A stretch of 12,347 nt of DNA from Saccoglossus kowalevskii (Eukaryota; Hemichordata; Enteropneusta; Harrimaniidae). The notes beneath the pieces were generated by a model that saw only the letters and a list, made by a program, of their open reading frames with translations, was not told the DNA's origin and ran no database searches. Position 1 is the first letter of the stretch. Each line of letters opens with the position of its first letter. The translations under genes and the position numbers were made by a program. Positions 1 through 8,000 of the stretch are shown piece after piece. The stretch lies in NCBI RefSeq assembly GCF_000003605.2, contig NW_003114963.1:152020-164366 (forward strand). Direction: 5' to 3'.

Positions 1-7
1 TCTCTTC

Positions 8-268
8 CTGGGTGTTGTATACTATCTGAGAGAGTAATCCAATTATTGGTGTCGTATCCTACCGGAGGAAGTGATGCCACGCTGGGTGTTGTATACTACT
101 GGGTTAAGTAATCCCGCCCTGGGTGTCATATATTATCTGGATAAATTATCCCATTTTGGGTGTCGTATACTAACTAGATATTTAATCCCACTCTGTGGGT
201 GTTGTATACTACTGGGATAAGTTATCCCACCCAAGGCGTCGTGTATTACTTGGATATGTAATTACATC
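8..268. repeat. Degenerate 37-bp minisatellite, about seven units
   Basis: Units begin near 8, 46, 82, 119, 156, 195 and 232, giving a period of 36-39 bp. Each opens with a variant of CTGGGTGTTGTATACTA and closes with a variant of GATAAGTAATCCCA. The units at 82 and 195 are the most alike, and those at 46 and 232 are the most diverged. The second half of the unit has dyad symmetry, perfect in one copy: GGGATAA at 214-220, one G, then TTATCCC at 222-228. The array probably continues to the left of the window. It has no sequence relation to the 51-bp array at the other end. Seen directly in the sequence; no function inferred. Confidence 0.88.
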
Positions 269-2350
269 CATGAAATCCATATAAATATATTTCCATGTAC
301 AGTCTATGCGTTATTACAATGATTTTAGAAAAAAAATAACGGTTGGGTTCGACAAAGATTATACTAAACATTCAACTTAATTTATGTTTATTTGCCTCGA
401 CATTGTAAGACTGGAAATTCTTACTGAAGGGAGAAACAGCTTATATTTTTTTTTTTACAAAAGAAGATTTATTTTGAATGCAATTGCGTATCATTATGGT
501 AATATTAATACAAATAGTTATTGAGAACACAGATTTTAACTCAAACAAGATACCATAACACGAGTATTTTGAAATGTAATGACAGATATTACAATTTATA
601 TATAACGACAACGACTTATTTAGATTTTCCTCCGAAAATGTTTAATAGAAATGGCAATATGAAAAAGATTGAGTGAGTTTTGCGATGTATTCGTTGAGTG
701 AAATGATTGCGTGATTAATAGGGTGTGCATGCGTATACCAAAACATACCTACCTCGTTAGCAACAGACTCACGTCATATTGACATGAGAGTATGAAATCT
801 CTACAATTTGCCTGGGATTGACGCCAACATTATATGTAGACTTTGATTATTATTCACCACAATTAATATTTATCATCACGCTGATTGTAAAATCACACAT
901 CAAAAACACATTTTCTACTAAAAGACTTACCGACAGTCGCGCGCTACCATTGATTAAAATGAAATCCTACTACTATATTTGACATACTTTAAGATCTTTC
1001 GAACTCATTCTATGTATAATGCGTAAAATGTGAACTCTATCTAACTTCGGCATGTGACATCTGAGTCAACACGTGTGGAATGATGTTTTTGTGCACAAGG
1101 TTGTTAGCCCCTGTTGGTGACATGTTTTGAAATAACATGACGATTTCCCAAATGTCTTTTGCAAATCTACATTCACACCACTTCACACTGTTCACACTGA
1201 AAATGTGCCATTATTAGGAAGACGCGCGTTTTCAGGCACCTCTGCAATATACATTAATTGACAGTTTTATATTTTTCACACTCACCCGTATCTGATTCAA
1301 AGATCTTATTTCTCATGATAATGTGATACCCAGCATGCATATATTGTAATATCAACATTATTGAATCTTGGGAAAATACTCAGCGTAATGTATTGCATAA
1401 TATAGTCTTACACCAGATCTCTGTTAATTAAACAAACTCTGAATTTTGATGGTACAAACAACTGAAAAGATAATAAATTATTTGTCAGGCTGTGACATAT
1501 TACGTGCATGTTTACGTAGACTTTATGTAAGATGAGAAAAGCGCTTCCTATGTGGTACGATGTACTGATGTAATCAAGCAGCTTTGGGATATGTAATGCG
1601 ATGCTTTGTCTAATGTTATTTCCTATGAGTCTGGCTGTATGCGAGCTACATTGGTCACAGAGCTATATTAAACAACATGCTGATGACATGCGGTGACAAA
1701 TACCCAACACGTATAGAACATCGTTTATCAGTTGAACTCAGTATTTAGGTAGCCCCGTGTGTAAACATTATTGAACGGCCATGTCGGTCTCTACGATATT
1801 GACAAGTTATTCAAATGCTATATATGTAGTTACAATGAATTTATATTTTTGTTTCCAATAGTATGGCCAATATGAGTAGCGCAATGTAAATACAATGTAA
1901 CATAATTATTAGTTAAAGAGTAAATTCCACCTTCATATATTCTTAGAAATCAAGTCCGCCCAACTACCAAGTTTAGGTTATTGAGAGAAGAACACCACTG
2001 ACTTTAATGCAATACGTCGGCCTATATTTAGAGGATAAATCTACGCTCCTCCGAATATTCGAAAATAATGGGATCCGGACGATATATGGAGCTGAAAAGA
2101 TGTGTGATTTGCTCAATTCGGTTGCAACACTATCGAATTCGGATGACTGACATGTGCGCGAAGTATCGCACAGGGTTGAGCATTTTGAGATAAGCACTAA
2201 GAACTATTTGAATTTGAATGAAAGTTGATAGTCGATATTTACAAACTTGTATAAACATGTTTATAGGCTATAGTATAGCTTTCAAAATGTCATTGTATAA
2301 CAACTTATTGCATGGCTCCCACTGACAATAAACCAAATGTATTATGTGCT
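269..2350. other. A+T-rich stretch with no recognisable gene
   Basis: About 2 kb with stops in every frame and no tRNA-like A/B box pair, conserved protein fragment or long repeat that I can recognise. A run of eleven T lies at 446-456. A 74-codon open frame on the minus strand (1973-2197) gives no recognisable protein and is about the length expected by chance. It is probably intergenic or intronic. Short eukaryotic exons cannot be excluded by reading alone. Confidence 0.6.
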
Positions 2351-2380
2351 TAATAATAATAAGAAGAAGAAGAAGAATAA
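2351..2380. repeat. Trinucleotide microsatellite (AAT)n(AAG)n
   Basis: About three AAT units run straight into about five AAG units and end in AATAA. This is a compound microsatellite that appears to have switched unit by point mutation. Confidence 0.9.
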
Positions 2381-2669
2381 CGTGCCACCCAAATAGTATG
2401 CTAAACGGGTTGCAGTGTATTACTTATATTAGGGTAAAACAAATGAGAACATGGTTCTATGTTATTAAGATTATAGTGCTTTGAACGATCAACTTGATAT
2501 TCAACACATAGCATGTAGTACCAAAGCATCGTTTTGCGAGAAAAGGAGATATAAATCAGTGCGTACATATTAAAGTAAATCAGTCTTCAAAATTGAAACC
2601 GATAAATATTTATTAAATTGATAAATCTTCTTTTTTATTAGTAAATGTACGGTATACTCCCACGGTCTC

Positions 2670-2694
2670 AATACAATATAATATTAATTGTATT
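2670..2694. repeat. 12-bp inverted repeat with one bulged base
   Basis: AATACAAT (2670-2677), a single A, then TAAT (2679-2682) lies directly against ATTA (2683-2686) and ATTGTATT (2687-2694). The arms match over 12 bp with only one unpaired A, and there is almost no loop. It could extrude as a small cruciform. It lies in DNA where A/T palindromes are common by chance, so a role is not implied. Confidence 0.75.
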
Positions 2695-2717
2695 TCAGCG
2701 GAAAAATACATTTCGAT

Positions 2718-2731
2718 AAAAAATATTTTTT
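2718..2731. repeat. 14-bp A/T palindrome
   Basis: A perfect palindrome of six A, TA and six T. It is a low-complexity sequence expected to arise in A+T-rich DNA. Confidence 0.75.
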
Positions 2732-2750
2732 ATAGTTATGTGTTTATGTT

Positions 2751-2790
2751 ATCTGACTCCATGAGGAAATAAAGTGAATGAATGAATGAT
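2751..2790 (+). mobile_element. Possible 3' tail of a non-LTR retrotransposon (LINE) fragment
   Basis: AATAAA at 2768-2773 is followed two bases later by three and a half TGAA units (2775-2789). A polyadenylation-like hexamer next to a short tandem tail is typical of 3' ends in the CR1/L2 group of LINEs, which often carry 4-8 bp tail repeats rather than poly(A). No reverse transcriptase or endonuclease remnant is readable upstream, so this would be a severely 5'-truncated copy. Alternatively it is a plain TGAA microsatellite. The element identity is inference. Confidence 0.3.
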
Positions 2791-3819
2791 GTGGTCTGTA
2801 TTAATAACATGTTTTGTCTTTATTGATATATGTACTTTATTAATATTTTTTTTATATAATAATATAAGTTAATATCAGAGTCCCTTATAAAATCTTACAT
2901 GAGTTACATACAAGCTCTAAAATAGTGTGGCAATATATTTAAGCAAAATACTGTAATAAAAATATACAAGCCATTATTTTAGCGGGAAAAATTCCAGCGC
3001 GCCTCTTGTAAGGTGTGCGACCAACGTTTCAGGAGAAATACATCACCATTAGCTGGCGAAGCACAACACAATCTCAGAACTGTCAGTTAGTTACATGTAT
3101 TTATGGATGAGTTTATTATTTTGCATTTTCATACTATGGATGGCCCAAATATGATCTTTGCCCATTTTTCTTTTTTTTATCTTCTTTCTTGACGATCAAA
3201 GCATTGCACAGTAATGTTATGTTTGCCCTCCCGGAAATGAATGAGCCATCATTTAAAACAACGCGAATGGCCGTCAGATCAGGCTAAATCCATCGAAAAC
3301 ACCATTTCAAAGGTTACCTGATAGCGATATTATCCGTACACCAGGTATATTCGACTTTTGGAAATTTTGATTAGTTTATCTGACCATAAATGAAGAATCG
3401 TGGTTCTTTCAATCGTCAACTGCTGCGCATCCTATAACAGTGAATAATATATATGACAGTGTCGTTTTCTTGTCGACTTGGAAGCTGTTTTAAGATGGCT
3501 TTGCCTTACATACTCGGATTTCTTAATTAGATTATTTACTAAATAATATTAATATACGCTCCTACCAGCCCATAAGAAATTGACAAATACATCTTATTAA
3601 AGATGCTCCGATTGTCATTCAAAAAGCTTTGGGATATTCTTACGATACTGGAAAAACCGGCTAAACTAAAAGTATACAACCACAAATATAAAAATTCAAT
3701 CGACTGACATGGTTTTAATTAATGTGGACCTCGACAAGCTGTAAAATAACCACAGGGAGTTGGACAAACTTATGTATTTTAATAAATTAGTAAATAATAA
3801 AATGTTATATAACTTTTCT
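2791..3819. other. A+T-rich stretch with no recognisable gene
   Basis: About 1 kb with no convincing open frame, RNA gene or repeat. A minor inverted repeat, TACCTG/CAGGTA, brackets about 20 bp near 3316-3350. The 62-codon open frame starting at 3760 runs into the G+C-rich island and has no recognisable domain. Confidence 0.55.
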
Positions 3820-3820
3820 T

Positions 3821-3851
3821 TTACACCCCCTTCCTGGTATCAGGGGGGTAA
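3821..3851. repeat. G/C-run hairpin
   Basis: TTACACCCCC on the left can pair with GGGGGGTAA on the right, allowing one bulged base. An inner CCTG (3833-3836)/CAGG (3841-3844) pairing around GTAT competes for the same bases. It is the strongest G/C stem in the first half of the window. Confidence 0.65.
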
Positions 3852-4015
3852 TTCTTCTCCTCTGGGTTCTCCACATGTGCCAGGGGGAAATAACGTCTCG
3901 GCTCTATATCGCGTCCCCTTGAGGTACGGGATCGGGAAAGTCACTTAAACTTTACAGTCAAATAAGACACACACAACGAAATACGTTTCAACTCTCGTCT
4001 TAGTCGGTCAGTCGA

Positions 4016-4054
4016 GCGCTCTATATGACACAGCGCCCTGGGGAAAAGTCCCCA
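4016..4054. repeat. Two adjacent short stem-loops
   Basis: GCGCT (4016-4020) pairs with AGCGC (4032-4036) over an 11-nt loop. Two bases later TGGGGA (4039-4044) pairs with TCCCCA (4049-4054) over the loop AAAG. The first arm sits just after a stretch resembling a tRNA D-arm, but the rest of a tRNA fold is absent. Confidence 0.6.
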
Positions 4055-4084
4055 AGAATATCGCAAGGCTGACCCAAGCCTGCC

Positions 4085-4155
4085 TCTAGACTGCGTCAAG
4101 ACTCGCCCCAAGACTCTCCAAGACTGCGTCTGTCCTGGTGTACTCGCCAAGACCA
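4085..4155. repeat. Degenerate AAGACT-containing short tandem repeats
   Basis: AGACTGCGTC occurs exactly twice (4088-4097 and 4121-4130). AAGACT recurs at 4098, 4110 and 4120, and AAGACC follows near 4149. Spacings of 10-12 bp suggest a decayed minisatellite with a roughly 11-bp unit. Confidence 0.6.
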
Positions 4156-4160
4156 ACTAA

Positions 4161-4609
4161 AAACAACTTTATTCACTTTCAAAACCCTAACCAATTAAAA
4201 AGCAGTAAAAAGACTCTAGGGCGTAACCTTCAATCATAAAGCCAATCACACTAAATACTGGAGACGTCAAATCTTTTGATTAATCGTTCACTACATTAAT
4301 AACTGCGAATACTAACTGTCAGAAATAGTAGTCCGAATAGCGACGGTTATCTCATAATTAGTTCCAAATCACTGAGTCGAGTTCCGTCCAGAACCTCAAA
4401 TGAGCCGAAACGATGACAGACATAACACAACCATTCGCTAGTAATCAGCTAATTAAGTCGATTAACAGATACGCAAAAACAAATTCATCACACTGGTATC
4501 GATTTCAAGTAATCACTGATCTTTGTTCATACGACTCTTTCCTTTATCACAATCTTTGTTACCGGTTAATGTTATATGCAAATTTTAATGCGCTATGTAC
4601 ACACACCCA
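4161..4609. other. A+T-rich stretch with no recognisable gene
   Basis: No recognisable gene or repeat. A 74-codon open frame (4413-4637) runs into the TAG microsatellite and has no recognisable domain. Confidence 0.55.
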
Positions 4610-4654
4610 TATTATAGTAATTATAGTAGTATTATAGTAGTAGTAGTAATAGTA
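4610..4654. repeat. TAG/TAT trinucleotide microsatellite
   Basis: Interrupted repeats of TAG with TAT and TAA variants, followed by an A run and preceded by a short ACACAC stretch. This is ordinary simple-sequence DNA. Confidence 0.85.
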
Positions 4655-4964
4655 AAAAAAAACAAGCATGTTTTCGGCTATTGCCACGGTAGGCACCGGG
4701 CACCGTATACGAAGTTCGTCAAAAAAAAGACACTCAGTCTTTAGAAGTCACTTTATTTTATTGTTAGCACGTATTCTGCAGTTAAATTTGTTATTTTGCA
4801 ATAGTATTTTCCAGATTGAAGGCAGCATTAACAGTTCATTCAAAGTTGCGTTGGGATTACGTTGGTACAGCGTAACAATGTCGGTGCCGGTGTGCAGGCA
4901 ACGTAGATAAAATAAAAAGCATGACCATTTAAACACTGCTATTACAAGACTGGTAATAGGTAAT
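4655..4964. other. Stretch with no recognisable gene
   Basis: About 310 bp with two mutually overlapping short open frames on opposite strands (4668-4910 plus, 4748-4936 minus). Neither gives a recognisable protein. Nothing else is supported. Confidence 0.5.
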
Positions 4965-5060
4965 CAATTTGGGGCGAAAGTATTCCAATTAGTGGCGGTA
5001 CGACCTGCCTGTCAAGTATGAACAAAATCAGCCAAGCCAAAAAAAATCACAGAAGAGTTA
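4965..5060 (+). mobile_element. Dispersed repeat, copy A (internally deleted)
   Basis: Shares an ordered set of blocks with copy B at 5218-5408. These are ATTTGGGGCGAA, then CCAAT, GACCTGCCTG, AAATCAGCCAAGCC and AATCACAGAAGA. Relative to copy B it lacks roughly 60 bp between the first two blocks. It has no coding capacity. It is probably a non-autonomous mobile element or part of one; terminal repeats and target duplications are not evident, so the class cannot be assigned. Confidence 0.7.
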
Positions 5061-5217
5061 AAAAGCAATTCTTGGTGAACTGTAACCCCAACTTTGAGGT
5101 TAAATTTCTCGGTAATGAAAAAAGATGCCAAAAATTCAAACAGTAATGTGCCCACACTCAAGCTGAGTAGAATGAGCTATGTCTGAGGTGTTTTATCCTG
5201 AATTTGTAGGAGGAGAT
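5061..5217. other. Spacer between the two repeat copies
   Basis: 157 bp that I could not align to either copy. It may be the rest of the element belonging to copy A or unrelated DNA. No gene is visible. Confidence 0.45.
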
Positions 5218-5408
5218 ACATTTGGGGCGAAGCTAATCAAAAATAATTTTTTTGGCTGTTGCTATGGCAAAGGTGGGTCATTTTTTTTTTAAAGATTTTT
5301 TCCAATAAGGTGTGACCTACCTGCCAATTTTGAGCGAAATCGGCCAAGCCAAACAAATCACAGAAGAAATATTACGTGAAAACACTGAAAATCACACACA
5401 CACAAATT
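5218..5408 (+). mobile_element. Dispersed repeat, copy B (longer)
   Basis: The same block order as copy A in the same orientation, but with an extra central segment. That segment holds GTTGCTATGGCAA (an imperfect palindrome) and a run of ten T (5281-5290). After the shared AATCACAGAAGA block it continues to a CA run at 5393-5404. The CA run probably marks the 3' edge, since microsatellite-like tails are common at ends of dispersed repeats. The class is unassigned. Confidence 0.7.
5393..5404. repeat. (CA)6 run at the end of repeat copy B
   Basis: Six CA units directly after the diverged repeat. Short; reported because it may mark an element boundary. Confidence 0.8.
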
Positions 5409-6060
5409 TTAAAGGCAATCCTAGCAGAGCGGATCGCCAATATGTTATTTAGAGTACTAACAAATTCTCACTTCCGGTCCGATTGTAATTAAAATACAAC
5501 ACGAATATTCACTTTTGAGATTTTTGGTATGTGTTGGTTCTTGGATATTTCAGCTTCCTCGTCCTGTACTTCATTTAATAATTCGAACTTCCTGTGTCAA
5601 ATCGGAGGGTTTCTTGATATCGATACCGCCTTTTCTTAATTATTTGCTGGTGCGGCCGCTTACGTACCTGCTCTGCAACTTGCAACTAAACATGTTAGGT
5701 AATCAAATTCACGGGAAGTTGACAATCCTTAATACTGCTAAATCGCCAGTTGTGAACTTTATCAGGATTCCCGTATTAAGTTACACATCATTCTAGCAAG
5801 TAAACATATTGATTACTGTTGTGCAGGTTATATAATAAAATATGAAATAATGAATATTTCATTTTTGTTAGTATATCTTTATTTATTAAAATATATACAC
5901 ATTATATCCACTTAGGGTGGGTATTGCCAAGCAAGATTCTAAAATTATAAACAAATATTTTCGTAAATAACACTGACCGCGAAATATGCCTTTGAGAAGT
6001 ATTACTGATGAATACTTTATATTTTAATTTCTTTCAATTTTAATTAGTTGTATTGCAAAG
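5409..6060. other. A+T-rich stretch with no recognisable gene
   Basis: The longest non-repeat open frame of the window (about 93 codons, 5515-5796 plus, opening at a TTG) lies here. Its translation is hydrophobic in patches and matches no family I know. There is no splice or promoter context that would support it, so I do not call it. A NotI-type GCGGCCGC lies near 5653. Confidence 0.5.
5842..5862. repeat. 8-bp A/T-rich inverted repeat
   Basis: ATGAAATA and TATTTCAT flank a 5-nt loop. The pairing is perfect but A/T-rich. Confidence 0.7.
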
Positions 6061-6064
6061 CATT

Positions 6065-6115
6065 AGTAATAATAATAATATTATTTATTGCATCTTTAGA
6101 AATGCAGTATTTCTA
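6065..6115. repeat. AAT microsatellite with neighbouring 7-bp hairpin
   Basis: A short AAT run merges into an A/T palindrome, followed by TAGAAAT (6097-6103), loop GCAGT and ATTTCTA (6109-6115). The stem is perfect. Confidence 0.7.
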
Positions 6116-6454
6116 TCAGTACAGTAGCAATAAAAGTATAATAAATAAGTATAAATAGTGTAAACCCCTTTATTTCATTGTTGAGACTGGGTTATACAGG
6201 TTGTTACGTACTACAATTTATTTACATTGGAAAACGGTTATGGGGAGTATTAATTTCAATAAACATTATTCAACTATCCTTTGCAACACCAATAAGATCA
6301 TAATGGTAATGTTTATTGGTCTTTGAAACTAGAGGCATTATCAGAGCATGGGTCTTATTTTGAAACTCCTGCTAGGAGGGTATTCCCAGAATAGTGCCAG
6401 TTGGTAAAGAAACATAAAACTTTAATTCTCAACAAGGATGAAAGGACCAGTTAC
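6116..6454. other. Stretch with no recognisable gene
   Basis: About 340 bp of A+T-rich sequence. I see no open frame, RNA gene or repeat worth calling. Confidence 0.55.
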
Positions 6455-6536
6455 TGGGACAAAGCCCTACTCCCCGCGAAACCCTACAGATACGAAACCC
6501 AATTGCCGCGAAAGCCACTCACCGCGAAGCTACTAG
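6455..6536. repeat. CpG-rich degenerate array, about 16-bp units
   Basis: CCGCGAA recurs at 6474, 6506 and 6522, with a diverged ACGAAACCC at 6492 and a possible fifth unit (CAAAGCCCTACT) near 6460. Spacing is 14-18 bp. Each core is followed by a C-rich CCCTAC or GCCACT-like tail. The block is rich in CpG and CGCG, unlike the surrounding A+T-rich DNA. It is probably a decayed minisatellite. A cluster of protein-binding sites is an alternative that sequence alone cannot separate. Confidence 0.6.
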
Positions 6537-6542
6537 TGTTTT

Positions 6543-6562
6543 TTAATAAAATAAAATAAAAT
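6543..6562. repeat. TAAAA pentanucleotide microsatellite
   Basis: About three to four units of TAAAA/AATAA, immediately after the CpG-rich array. Confidence 0.8.
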
Positions 6563-6637
6563 ATGGTACTGTATAAATAGCGAAAGACATGAAACGAAAT
6601 GAAAAAAAAAAGAAAAATAGACATTATACATTAGAAT

Positions 6638-6671
6638 AACCTCGGTCTTTCGGCCTTCGTCGAATCTCAGC
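6638..6671 (-). other. C/G-rich motif resembling a decayed hammerhead-type core
   Basis: Read on the minus strand, 6663 to 6640 gives a CGACGA-like stretch, GGCC, GAAA, GACC and then GA. Hammerhead ribozymes have CUGANGA, a stem II that is often GGCC-like, and GAAA. Here the first two core bases differ, one stem II pair is a mismatch, and the final GAAA reads GAGG. The copy would not be expected to cleave. The likeness may be chance. It could also be the remnant of a retroelement carrying such a motif, since Penelope-like elements and retrozymes are known to. Confidence 0.2.
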
Positions 6672-6690
6672 AAATAAATCTCGATTTCGG

Positions 6691-6716
6691 TGGTTCTCCA
6701 TTACATAACCATGGAG
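6691..6716. repeat. Interleaved inverted repeats (H-type pseudoknot topology)
   Basis: GGTT (6692-6695) pairs with AACC (6707-6710), and CTCCAT (6696-6701) pairs with ATGGAG (6711-6716). The order of arms is stem 1 left, stem 2 left, stem 1 right, stem 2 right, which is the arrangement of an H-type pseudoknot if transcribed. The linker is only five bases (6702-6706). The stems are short, so chance occurrence is quite possible. Confidence 0.45.
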
Positions 6717-7047
6717 CTTTTGCAATTATGCTTTAGAGAAAACAATGATCGTCATTTTGAAGATAACACAACAAACTCATAGCATGGCAATTTAAGAATA
6801 ACCCGACAGCGTATGATCGATAACTTGTATTACTGATTACGATAAGTAGAATCGGTTTTCAAATAAATTAGTGTATGATAGTACCTAAAAAAAATACAAG
6901 GCAAAAATTGAGTTGTAATTATATTATAGACTACTTATATTTGCAATAACAGAGTAAATCAAGCTGAAAGGATGTGATCAATTTATACCGCCATTGTCAT
7001 TTTGTTCATAAGGATAGTTCTGTTAAAATGTGTTATATATTTCCAGG
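6717..7047. other. A+T-rich stretch with no recognisable gene
   Basis: About 330 bp with no supported open frame, RNA gene or repeat. Confidence 0.55.
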
Positions 7048-7062
7048 TATATATATATATAT
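7048..7062. repeat. (TA)n dinucleotide run
   Basis: Seven and a half TA units, an ordinary simple repeat. Confidence 0.85.
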
Positions 7063-7934
7063 TACTTGTCTGCAAGAACTCTAGATGATAGCGACAACTA
7101 CAGACAGCGACACAGAAGTCACCTGCGTAGTGCTATGGCAACTGTAATATTGAAAGATTGTAAGTACTCCCAGCAAAACTCAACGTATTGATGATACATA
7201 CAAGGTCAACATATTGCGACCTTGCGACTACGTCCTGTGGCGTTTTGATAAGAAAGATGATACTTTCTAACCAAATACTACTTTTTGTTTCGCATCATGC
7301 TGATTCAAATTCACAAAAAACAAAACATTATATTGTAGCCGTGCTTGTTTTGCGTTATGTTAGTAGTTCGGATTTTTATTGGATATACAGTTGTTTCTAC
7401 TTAGACTTGTTTAATACACACCGAGGTAGAATCAACGCTTGTGACTAACGTCGACCAAACAATTCACAAAATATTTCAGACACGGAATTAATTAAAATCA
7501 CTACAAATTATAAGAATCAGTTGAAAACCGCTGATAACAGGTTTGATGGCCCTAAATCAATCCCCTGTTCCTGGAATAACTTCTAAATAAGGTCAAATAC
7601 GCACTTGATATAGCAGTAGTTGTCAATGTATACCATTCTGGTCACGACATTTTTATATCAAGGGGTATAGATAGTATCAAGAATAACATAAATATAACTC
7701 AGGGTTACATGTATTATGCAGTTACTGTAGTAGCATTCATTAGATTTTACATTGCATTTTTAGAATTGAAACAGTATATGATGTTCATCATGTTTAGTGC
7801 AACTGAATGTATGATGTATGTTAAATTGTTGGAATGATTCGGTTAAAACCAGTTCCATGCAGTAAGTATGACAGTACCAGGTAAATATTGATTCTAATAT
7901 AAAGTCTAAAAGATGGCATTGGATACAAAGTCAT
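7063..7934. other. A+T-rich stretch with no recognisable gene
   Basis: A plus-strand open frame of 86 codons (7188-7448) has no recognisable domain and I treat it as chance. A small inverted repeat, ATGATG-TT-CATCAT, lies near 7780. Nothing else is supported. Confidence 0.55.
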
Positions 7935-7946
7935 TTTCCTAGGAAA
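7935..7946. repeat. 12-bp perfect palindrome TTTCCTAGGAAA
   Basis: Perfect twofold symmetry centred between 7940 and 7941. It contains TTC-N4-GAA, the general form of a STAT-type binding site in animals, but a single match of this length carries little weight. Confidence 0.6.
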
Positions 7947-7969
7947 TCACCCTTAAGAAATAGAATTTG

Positions 7970-8000
7970 TCTGCCCGGAGGTGAACGGAACCTGGGCAGA
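7970..8000. repeat. G/C-rich 11-bp hairpin with 2-nt bulge
   Basis: TCTGCCC (7970-7976) pairs with GGGCAGA (7994-8000). After a bulged GG, AGGT (7979-7982) pairs with ACCT (7990-7993), leaving a GAACGGA loop. Eleven pairs, mostly G/C in the outer stem, in A+T-rich surroundings make this one of the least chance-like stems in the window. No terminator-like U run or known RNA family fits. Confidence 0.75.

Larger units (their letters stand above)
3820..4160. other. G+C-richer, hairpin-rich island
   Basis: Compared with both flanks, this 340-bp block is clearly richer in G and C, with runs of five and six C or G. It holds several inverted repeats: 3821-3851, 4016-4036, TGGGGA/TCCCCA at 4039-4054, and the palindromes CACATGTG (near 3874) and GAGCGCTC (4014-4021). 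It ends in short AAGACT-type repeats. Composition falls back abruptly to A+T-rich near 4160. It could be an inserted element of different origin, a regulatory or promoter-like island, or a decayed exon. Short open frames on both strands (3760-3948 plus, 3941-4156 minus) cross it, but neither protein is recognisable. Confidence 0.5.

Noticed and set aside
8-268. CRISPR array
   Set aside because: Unit similarity runs through the whole period, with no unique spacers between conserved repeats, and the genome appears eukaryotic.
1686-1710. CTGATGA as a hammerhead ribozyme core
   Set aside because: No stem II followed by GAAA in the right place, so it is a chance 7-mer.
1580-3637. Shared 13-mer AGCTTTGGGATAT at about 1580 and 3625
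   Set aside because: About one exact 13-base match is expected by chance in a window of this size, and the flanks do not align.
3998-4060. tRNA-like segment (a D-arm-like TAGTCGGTCAGTCGAGCGCT)
   Set aside because: No B box or T-arm downstream, the candidate anticodon stem has an 11-nt loop, and no acceptor stem can be formed.
3941-4156. 71-codon arginine-rich open frame on the minus strand
   Set aside because: It follows the G+C-rich island, where stops are rarer, and no family is recognisable.
5515-5796. 93-codon open frame
   Set aside because: No recognisable domain, a TTG start, no promoter or splice context, and a length within chance range for a 12-kb window read in six frames.
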